DNA from: Opitutia bacterium
GTDB taxonomy: Bacteria > Verrucomicrobiota > Verrucomicrobiia > Opitutales > Seribacteraceae
Reading direction: 5' to 3'
Assembly (NCBI GenBank): GCA_002692605.1
Contig: NZLE01000029.1
Span: 4,063 to 34,860 of the forward strand
Length of the DNA stretch: 30,798 nucleotides
A program made the position numbers and the translations under genes. Position 1 is the stretch's first letter. Each line of letters begins with the position of its first letter. A model generated the notes under the pieces. The model made no database searches. It was given only the letters and a program-made list of their open reading frames with translations, and had not been told where the DNA came from. Positions 25,347 to 30,798 of this stretch are shown in pieces.

Positions 25347-26791
25347 AGACGTCTCTCCTGCTTCAGGGCATTTTGCTTTTTCACCTTTACGGTTTTGCTG
25401 AAAAACCTAACGTCCTGTTCATCGCCGCGGATGATCTTTCCTGTGCCCTTGGCTGCTACGGAGACCCGATTGCCAAGACTCCGCATCTCGACCGATTGGC
25501 CGCCAACGGCGTTTGTTTTCTGAAAGCATACAACCAGTTGCCTCTTTGCAATCCGACCCGGGCATCGGTGATGACCGGATTGCGACCGGATACCATTAAG
25601 GTCTATGATCTGGATCGTCATTTTCGGGACGAAGTTCCCGAGGCGATCACCCTATCCCAACAATTCATGAAGCACGGTTGGTGGGCGGGACGAGTGGGTA
25701 AGATTTACCATTACAACGTACCGGCAAGCATCGGAACGGATGGATTCGACGACCCGCCCTCCTGGCAAAGAACGATTAACCCAAAGGGTCGAGACAAGAC
25801 CGACGAGGCTCTTATTTTCAATGCCGAGCCTCACCGAAAAATCAGCGCTGCCCTCAGTTGGCTTGCAGCCGATGGTAGGGATGAGGAGCAAACGGATGGA
25901 ATGGTCGCCACTGAAGCGATCAGGTTGATGGAAGAAAAGAGAAAGGAGCCTTTCTTCATCGCCGCCGGCTTTTTTCGACCACACACTCCCTACGTCGCTC
26001 CCAAGAAATATTTCGATATGTACCCGTTGAAGGATTTGCGGCTACCATATGCCCCCCCCCACGATCGCAATGATATCCCCACCGCCGCCTTCGCCCACAA
26101 CTGTCCCGTTCCCCATTACGGCTTGGACGAACTCACCTGCCTCAAGGCGCTGCAAGCTTACTACGCATGCGTTTCTTTCGTGGACGCGCAGGTCGGACGG
26201 ATGCTGGATGCCCTCGACCGACTCCAACTTTCGGACAGGACCATCGTGGTCTTTTGGAGCGACCATGGCTACCATCTCGGCGAACACAATGGCATCTGGC
26301 AGAAACGAACTCTTTTTGAACAAGGCGCTCGGTCTCCCCTGATTATCCGAAGTCCATCATCCAAGGGGAACGGTCAACCTTGCCGCCGCATCGTCGAGTT
26401 CGTCGACGTCTATCCGACCTTGACCGAATTGGCCGGAATTCCCACACCTTCGGCAGTGGAAGGACGGTCCCTCGGTCCACTTTTGGAAAATCCTATCAAA
26501 GAGTGGAATGGACTCGCCATCACCCAAATTCTGAGACCAGCCGATGATCGTCTAAGGACTCCGGTCATGGGCAGAAGCATTCGCACGGAAAGATGGAGAT
26601 ATTCGGATTGGGCGGAAGGAAAGAGCGGGATCGAACTGTACGACCATTTTGCCGACCCCATGGAGTTCGAAAACCTCGCCCTCAACCCAACCCAAAAAAA
26701 TAAGAGGATCATGAGCGAACTTCGACGCTTGCTCGAAGGGAAAGCGAGCGGCGAGGTTCCCCAGACTCCCTTTAATCCGAAACGACTCTGA
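25343..26791 (+). CDS. Secreted sulfatase, iduronate-2-sulfatase-like
   Basis: A 482-residue sulfatase whose ATG overlaps the previous stop by four bases. Residues 1-19 are a signal peptide. Metal-site aspartates are in IAADDLS. The catalytic motif C69-N-P-T-R73 is canonical. GRVGKIYHYN and WSDHGYHLGEHN are typical of the iduronate-2-sulfatase-like group, also represented by the minus-strand sulfatase at 3117-5000. Length is normal for that group. A run of nine C at 26052-26060 lies in the coding region (PYAPPHD). The next gene begins seven bases after the stop. Activity on 2-O-sulfated uronic or other sugars is possible by family, but the true substrate cannot be told from the sequence. Confidence 0.94.
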   Translation: MKTSLLLQGILLFHLYGFAEKPNVLFIAADDLSCALGCYGDPIAKTPHLDRLAANGVCFLKAYNQLPLCNPTRASVMTGLRPDTIKVYDLDRHFRDEVPEAITLSQQFMKHGWWAGRVGKIYHYNVPASIGTDGFDDPPSWQRTINPKGRDKTDEALIFNAEPHRKISAALSWLAADGRDEEQTDGMVATEAIRLMEEKRKEPFFIAAGFFRPHTPYVAPKKYFDMYPLKDLRLPYAPPHDRNDIPTAAFAHNCPVPHYGLDELTCLKALQAYYACVSFVDAQVGRMLDALDRLQLSDRTIVVFWSDHGYHLGEHNGIWQKRTLFEQGARSPLIIRSPSSKGNGQPCRRIVEFVDVYPTLTELAGIPTPSAVEGRSLGPLLENPIKEWNGLAITQILRPADDRLRTPVMGRSIRTERWRYSDWAEGKSGIELYDHFADPMEFENLALNPTQKNKRIMSELRRLLEGKASGEVPQTPFNPKRL

Positions 26792-26798
26792 GCTGGTT

Positions 26799-28445
26799 AT
26801 GGACAAGACCCGTTACCATGACCTCGATGCCCTGCGGGCCTTTGCCATGCTCCTCGGTATCGCGCTTCATGGACTGCTCTCCTTCATCCCGACACCGATA
26901 TGGCCGGTTCAGGACAGTAATCAGTCGGAATTCTATTTCATTCCCTTGATGTTCATTCATGGTTTCAGGATGTCGCTGTTTTTTTTCATAAGTGGATTTT
27001 TCACGATGATGGTGTGGCAAAAAAGAGGCTCAGTCAGCTTATTGCGGCAAAGGACCAAACGCATTGTCCTGCCTTTTGTGATTTTCGGAGCCCTGCTCTT
27101 CCCCCTTCTCAACAATATGGAAGCTTTTGTCGGGAAAGCGGAGAACAATCGATTACCGGACCAAGCCCAGCGAGGAAAAACGCATACGGCTTTTAATCCC
27201 GAGCATAAGGTTCCCAACGATTTGGGGGGCGCAGCGCGCGAAGGGAACTTGGAGAAGATCAGGGAATTTCTCAAACAGGGCGCCGAGGTGAACGGAAAGT
27301 ATGACAAGGACTTCACCCCGCTTCACTGGGCGGCAACCATGAACCAGGTTGAAGCCATCGAGCTCCTGATTGATGAGGGAGCAAACCTTGATTCAAGGGA
27401 TGGCCACCAATCCACTCCCCTCTTACTCGCTGCCTTTTTCGGACAAACGAAATCGGTTGAAGTTCTTCTTCAAAGGGGGGCCGATCCAAATCTCAGGAAT
27501 AAGGATGGCGCTCTGCCCGCGCAAGCAATGATGGCCAATCGGGCCGTCACCGAATGGGTGGCGAGGGATATTTTGAAAATTCCAATGGACTGGGCCAAAA
27601 TCAGGGAGGGGAGACGGCAGGCAACCAAGTTGCTTTCTCCGGAAAGCGCGCTTCCGTCGAATAGCCGAAATTCCAATTGGTTCGTCCGCAACTATTTTAT
27701 GTTCGGCCAATTCTGCACGCACCATCTGTGGTTTCTCTATGACTTGGTCTACCTCACCGTGGGCTTCGTTCTGCTTGCCGGGATTCTGAGGTTTTTTCCC
27801 AAGTTAGCATTCGCAAAGTGGCTTGCCGAGTCCCCGCTGCGACTACTATGGTTGGTTCCGCTCACCTTTTGGGCTCAGTTTCACATGGGCAGTGGTGAGG
27901 ATGGCGTCTTCGGTCCGGCAACCGCGGTCTTTCTTAAACCCGACTGGGTCAAACTGGGCTATTATGCGATCTTCTTCGGATACGGGGCACTGTGCTTCCC
28001 GCACGAAGGTTTTCATAAGAAAGTCGGGCGCTTTTGGCCCTTACACCTCACCTTCGCGGCAGTTGCCTTCACTCTCGCTCTGCTCATCATCGAAGACAAG
28101 GATCAGGACTGGTACTATGGATGGATTTCGCTTTACTCGGCTCTTTTCGTCTGGCTGATGATTTTCGGCCTGATCGGACCGTTCCGGAAATTCTTCTCGA
28201 AAGAAAATCCCCAAGTCCGCTTCGTCTCCGATTCCGCATATTGGCTCTACTTAGCCCATCTGCCTCTTATTCAAATCATTCAGTTTTGGGTGGCGGACTG
28301 GTCATTGCCAATCTTTCTCAAGCTCGGCTTTGTCTGTGTGATCACAACCTTATTATTGCTTCTTTCCTACAGGTATTTGATTCGCTATACACTGATAGGA
28401 ACGATGCTCAATGGGAAACGATATAAAACAAATGCAACACACTGA
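26799..28445 (+). CDS. Acyltransferase-3 family membrane protein with inserted ankyrin repeats
   Basis: A 548-residue membrane protein. Residues about 5-110 hold the first membrane segments of an acyltransferase-3 (OafA/MdoC-like) protein: DLDALRAFAMLLGIALHG with candidate catalytic His24, then GFRMSLFFFISGFF. Residues about 141-240 are three ankyrin repeats (NLEKIREFLKQGAEVN, FTPLHWAATMNQVEAIELL, STPLLLAAFFGQTKSVEVLL). From about residue 300 the membrane segments resume and run to the C-terminus. The insertion is in frame with no stop or shift, so it looks like a genuine fusion. Family members transfer acyl groups (acetyl, succinyl) to sugars of the envelope. Ankyrin repeats bind proteins, so the insert may recruit a partner on one face of the membrane. 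The gene follows the last sulfatase by seven bases and overlaps the next gene by 35. The function is inferred from family only. Confidence 0.88.
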   Translation: MDKTRYHDLDALRAFAMLLGIALHGLLSFIPTPIWPVQDSNQSEFYFIPLMFIHGFRMSLFFFISGFFTMMVWQKRGSVSLLRQRTKRIVLPFVIFGALLFPLLNNMEAFVGKAENNRLPDQAQRGKTHTAFNPEHKVPNDLGGAAREGNLEKIREFLKQGAEVNGKYDKDFTPLHWAATMNQVEAIELLIDEGANLDSRDGHQSTPLLLAAFFGQTKSVEVLLQRGADPNLRNKDGALPAQAMMANRAVTEWVARDILKIPMDWAKIREGRRQATKLLSPESALPSNSRNSNWFVRNYFMFGQFCTHHLWFLYDLVYLTVGFVLLAGILRFFPKLAFAKWLAESPLRLLWLVPLTFWAQFHMGSGEDGVFGPATAVFLKPDWVKLGYYAIFFGYGALCFPHEGFHKKVGRFWPLHLTFAAVAFTLALLIIEDKDQDWYYGWISLYSALFVWLMIFGLIGPFRKFFSKENPQVRFVSDSAYWLYLAHLPLIQIIQFWVADWSLPIFLKLGFVCVITTLLLLLSYRYLIRYTLIGTMLNGKRYKTNATH

Positions 28446-29055
28446 TACGCCAAACGGCAAATCCTATCTCTGGCTTGGAGTTTTCTTTGCCGTTCTGATT
28501 TGGTCAGGCATCGAACCCAAAGACCGATTGACTTGGGTACTGGAAGCCGGACCCGCGATCATCGGACTCCTGGTAATGGCCAAGACCCGGCAATCCTTCC
28601 CCCTCACGCCTCTGCTCTACTTTTGGATTCTACTCCATTGCGTCGTTCTCATGGTGGGAGCGAAATATACCTACGCCGAGGTGCCGCTTTTTGATTGGAT
28701 CAGCGAAGTCTTTGCCTGGGAACGGAACAACTACGACAAGGTGGGGCATTTCATGCAGGGATTCGTTCCTGCCCTGATCGCAAGGGAAATTCTCCTACGA
28801 AAGGAAGTGGTCAGCGAGAATGGTTGGCGAAATTTCATTGTCCTTTCCATTTGTTTGGCATTCAGCGCCTTTTACGAATTGATCGAATGGTGGGCGGCTT
28901 TGCTGATCGGAGAGGATGCGGATGCCTTCCTAGGCACCCAAGGATACGTCTGGGACACACAGTCCGATATGGGACTGGCCCTACTGGGAGCGATCTGCAG
29001 TCTGCTTGTCATGCAAAAGGAGCACGACCGGCAAATCAAGCGATTGGTCTGGTGA
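28411..29055 (+). CDS. DUF2238 (YjdF-like) integral membrane protein
   Basis: A 214-residue membrane protein with about five or six hydrophobic segments (near 19-33, 43-56, 67-83, 115-128, 142-160 and 188-200). Conserved DUF2238 features are visible: AKYTYAEVPLFDW, NNYDKVGHFMQGF and FSAFYELIEWW followed by GTQGYVWDTQSDM. The function of this family is unknown. The start overlaps the acyltransferase gene by 35 bases; an in-frame ATG at 28432 would reduce this to 14. The methyltransferase gene starts 25 bases after the stop. The tight packing suggests cotranscription with the sulfatase cluster, but a functional link is not established. Confidence 0.9.
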   Translation: MGNDIKQMQHTDTPNGKSYLWLGVFFAVLIWSGIEPKDRLTWVLEAGPAIIGLLVMAKTRQSFPLTPLLYFWILLHCVVLMVGAKYTYAEVPLFDWISEVFAWERNNYDKVGHFMQGFVPALIAREILLRKEVVSENGWRNFIVLSICLAFSAFYELIEWWAALLIGEDADAFLGTQGYVWDTQSDMGLALLGAICSLLVMQKEHDRQIKRLVW

Positions 29056-29080
29056 TTTGCGAACGCTACATGCTCCGTCG

Positions 29081-29665
29081 ATGATTCAGGAGACCGATTG
29101 GGATGGGAGATATCGACAGGAGGATACCCCATGGGACAAAGGGGAGCCTGCTCCCGGTCTGGTCGACTGGTTGAAAAAAAATCAACTTGATCCTCGAAGC
29201 CGTGTCTTGGTCCCGGGGTGCGGGCGCGGACACGATGCCTCGGCCTGGGCAAAGGCCGGTTTCGAAACCACGGCGATGGATTTGTCCGACCGGGCTCTGA
29301 ACGATGCGAGGGAATCCTACGACTCTCTTCCGAATCTCGCATTCTGTCCGGGAGACTTTTTGCATGAACAACCGAAGGATCCTTATGATTTGGTCTTCGA
29401 GCATACCCTATTCTGCGCCATTGCCCCAGATAGCAGAGAGACCTATGCCAGTTCCCTGGTTCGTTGGCTCCGTCCGGGGGGTCATTTTCTGGCGATTCAT
29501 TTCGTCTTTCCACTTTCCGAACAAGGTCCTCCCTATGGAGCGGACCGGGAGGAAATCATCCGACGCTTCGAACCGAATTTTCAATTGCTTGAGGATTGGA
29601 GCCCGAGATCCTTCAAAGAACGGCAAAGCGAGGAAAGAATGTTTTGGTGGCAGAAAAAACCATAA
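29081..29665 (+). CDS. TPMT-family SAM-dependent methyltransferase
   Basis: A 194-residue class I methyltransferase. The ATG at 29081 is preferred over one at 29006 inside the previous gene, because the family's N-terminal motif (DWDGRYRQEDTPWDKGEP) begins just after it. The SAM-binding loop is VLVPGCGRGHDA (about residues 42-53), followed by the acidic motif MDLS and the D(Y)DLVFEHTLFCAI segment typical of thiopurine methyltransferase-like bacterial proteins. These enzymes methylate S, Se, Te or halide-type nucleophiles, so detoxification is a possibility. There is no signal peptide, so it is cytoplasmic. It is the last gene before the hairpin terminator at 29708. No direct connection to glycan use is visible. 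Confidence 0.9.
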   Translation: MIQETDWDGRYRQEDTPWDKGEPAPGLVDWLKKNQLDPRSRVLVPGCGRGHDASAWAKAGFETTAMDLSDRALNDARESYDSLPNLAFCPGDFLHEQPKDPYDLVFEHTLFCAIAPDSRETYASSLVRWLRPGGHFLAIHFVFPLSEQGPPYGADREEIIRRFEPNFQLLEDWSPRSFKERQSEERMFWWQKKP

Positions 29666-29707
29666 GGTTTCATCTCTCAACTCTTTGGGAAATCGCCCAT
29701 CCACCAT

Positions 29708-29740
29708 CCTTTCGGCATTGGAATTTGCCGAAAAGGTTTT
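29708..29740 (+). terminator. Intrinsic terminator after the methyltransferase gene
   Basis: CCTTTCGGCA (29708-29717) pairs with TGCCGAAAAGG (29726-29736) with one bulged A, around the 8-base loop TTGGAATT, followed by TTTT. This fits a Rho-independent terminator for the plus-strand cluster. It ends only 12 bases before the next start codon, so it could instead act as an attenuator of that gene. Confidence 0.6.
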
Positions 29741-29752
29741 ATCCTATTTCAT

Positions 29753-30798
29753 ATGCGCTTTTGGATTTTTTGCTTCATGGTTCTTCTTGGGTTTGGCTCG
29801 AACTCAAGAGCTTGGGGCAAACCGATTTCCGAAGAGGGTGAAAAACTCTTCGCGAAGCATTGCGCGGAATGTCATGGCATCGGCGGTGAAGGCGTGGAAG
29901 AAGAATACGCCAAACCGTTAGTGGGTGATTGGCCGATACAAAAGCTAATCGGTTATGTTGACGAGACCATGCCCGATTACGACCCGAGCCTGGTAAAGGG
30001 CAAGGAAGCGGAGGCGGTTGCCCGTTTCATCTTCGAATCCTTCTACCGCAAGCCCGAGTTGTTTCGAAAGGATACCCGCATTGAATTGGCCCGGTTGACC
30101 AACCGGCAGTTCAGGCAATCGGTCACTGATTTATTTTCCGCATTTGGAGGATCGTCGGACCTCAGCCAAGCGGAGCATGGGCTGAAAGGTAGGTATTACA
30201 ATTCGGAAGGCATGAACAAAAGAAAGGATGTGCATGCCGAACGGATCGATCTCATTCTGTCCCACGATTTCAAGAATCTGGCTCCCTACGATGGCATGAA
30301 TGCCAAGAAATTTTCCGTGTATTGGGATGGTTCCTTGCTCCCCCGAGAATCGGGTTGGTATGAGTTTTTCGTTCGAACTCAAAATGGCTTTGAATTCAAG
30401 GTTAACCAACATGACGGAACTCCGACCATCGATGAAAAGGTGAGCCCCGGACAAATGCGGGAAGTAAGCGCGAAGATTTTTCTCTTGGGTGGACGCCCCT
30501 ACCCCCTCGAACTCGAATTCTACAAATTCAACGATCCCAACGCTTCCATAGAATTGAGTTGGATCACGCCTGCCGGCGTCAAAGAGATCATCCCTTCCGA
30601 ATTCCTCTTCACCAAGGAAGTTCCTCCCTCTTTCGTCAGCCAATGGAAGCTACCCCCGGATGACTCTTCCCATGGCTACGAGCGGGGTATTCAAATCGAT
30701 TCGACCTGGGACGAATCAATCACCTATGCTGCTCTCGAAGCCGCGAAGTTTGCCGGAGACAAGATCGATCGACTGGCGAAAACCAATGACGATGATTC
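29753..30798 (+). CDS. Cytochrome c / DUF1587 / PA14 domain exported protein, partial (C-terminus beyond window)
   Basis: The frame is open from the ATG at 29753 to the right edge, 348 complete codons. A signal peptide covers residues 1-21. One haem c motif is present, C37-A-E-C40-H41 (KHCAECHGIGGEG). A DUF1587-type segment follows (IELARLTNRQFRQSVTDLF, residues about 110-130). Residues about 145-290 look like a PA14 domain (GLKGRYYN, FSVYWDGSLLPRESGWYEFFV). The segment beginning GYERGIQIDSTWDES resembles the start of the DUF1595/DUF1592 region, which would continue outside the window. This combination is characteristic of PVC bacteria and is usually paired with other exported PVC proteins. 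The exact role is not known; the haem suggests electron transfer in the periplasm. The reading frame is clear, with no internal stop. Confidence 0.9.
   Translation, partial: MRFWIFCFMVLLGFGSNSRAWGKPISEEGEKLFAKHCAECHGIGGEGVEEEYAKPLVGDWPIQKLIGYVDETMPDYDPSLVKGKEAEAVARFIFESFYRKPELFRKDTRIELARLTNRQFRQSVTDLFSAFGGSSDLSQAEHGLKGRYYNSEGMNKRKDVHAERIDLILSHDFKNLAPYDGMNAKKFSVYWDGSLLPRESGWYEFFVRTQNGFEFKVNQHDGTPTIDEKVSPGQMREVSAKIFLLGGRPYPLELEFYKFNDPNASIELSWITPAGVKEIIPSEFLFTKEVPPSFVSQWKLPPDDSSHGYERGIQIDSTWDESITYAALEAAKFAGDKIDRLAKTNDDD

Noticed and set aside
30131..30643. Minus-strand open frame of 170 codons at the right edge
   Set aside because: It is antisense to the cytochrome/DUF1587/PA14 frame, which is open to the window end and has clear motifs.

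Overview
The window is one contiguous piece of a bacterial chromosome from the PVC superphylum, most probably Verrucomicrobiota. The evidence is the mix of families: ThuA domains, beta-propeller 'PVC membrane-bound dehydrogenases', a DUF1587/PA14 cytochrome-type protein, Gfo/Idh/MocA oxidoreductases and a dense set of secreted sulfatases. The lineage is inferred from family content, since there is no rRNA gene. Coding density is very high, no stretch over 300 bases lacks a gene, and most starts lack a clear Shine-Dalgarno sequence. I see no tRNA, rRNA, CRISPR array or insertion sequence.

Left arm, minus strand (9573 down to 1). Five co-oriented genes look like one operon read leftwards: a ThuA/propeller/azurin-like fusion, a Gfo/Idh/MocA oxidoreductase, an iduronate-2-sulfatase-like sulfatase, a HEAT-like protein ending in an azurin-like cupredoxin, and a second propeller dehydrogenase cut by the left edge. 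A PAS-AraC family regulator (9685-10440) is divergently transcribed from the same intergenic region and is the obvious candidate regulator.

Middle (10577-13216). An Xaa-Pro aminopeptidase (PepP type, plus strand) converges with a GIDE-LemA membrane fusion protein (minus strand). These look like housekeeping or envelope genes between two catabolic blocks.

Right arm, plus strand (13426-29665). A run of closely spaced genes: a sulfatase, a secreted FAD-dependent oxidoreductase with flanking carbohydrate-binding-like domains, a NosR-like membrane flavoprotein with two ApbE flavinylation motifs and two CX3CP iron-sulfur motifs, the FMN transferase ApbE, two less well known exported proteins (the first frameshifted in a run of seven A), three further sulfatases, an acyltransferase-3 membrane protein with ankyrin repeats inserted in it, a DUF2238 membrane protein and a TPMT-type methyltransferase. 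A hairpin terminator follows. A cytochrome c/DUF1587/PA14 protein then runs off the right edge.

Reading the parts together: five sulfatases plus several exported redox proteins suggest desulfation and oxidation of a sulfated glycan outside the cytoplasm. Electrons could be taken by azurin-like domains or by the flavinylated membrane protein. Enzyme families are well supported; the pathway, its substrate and the electron routing are inference. No glycoside hydrolase, polysaccharide lyase, SusC/SusD pair, formylglycine-generating enzyme or anSME is present here, so the system must depend on genes elsewhere.
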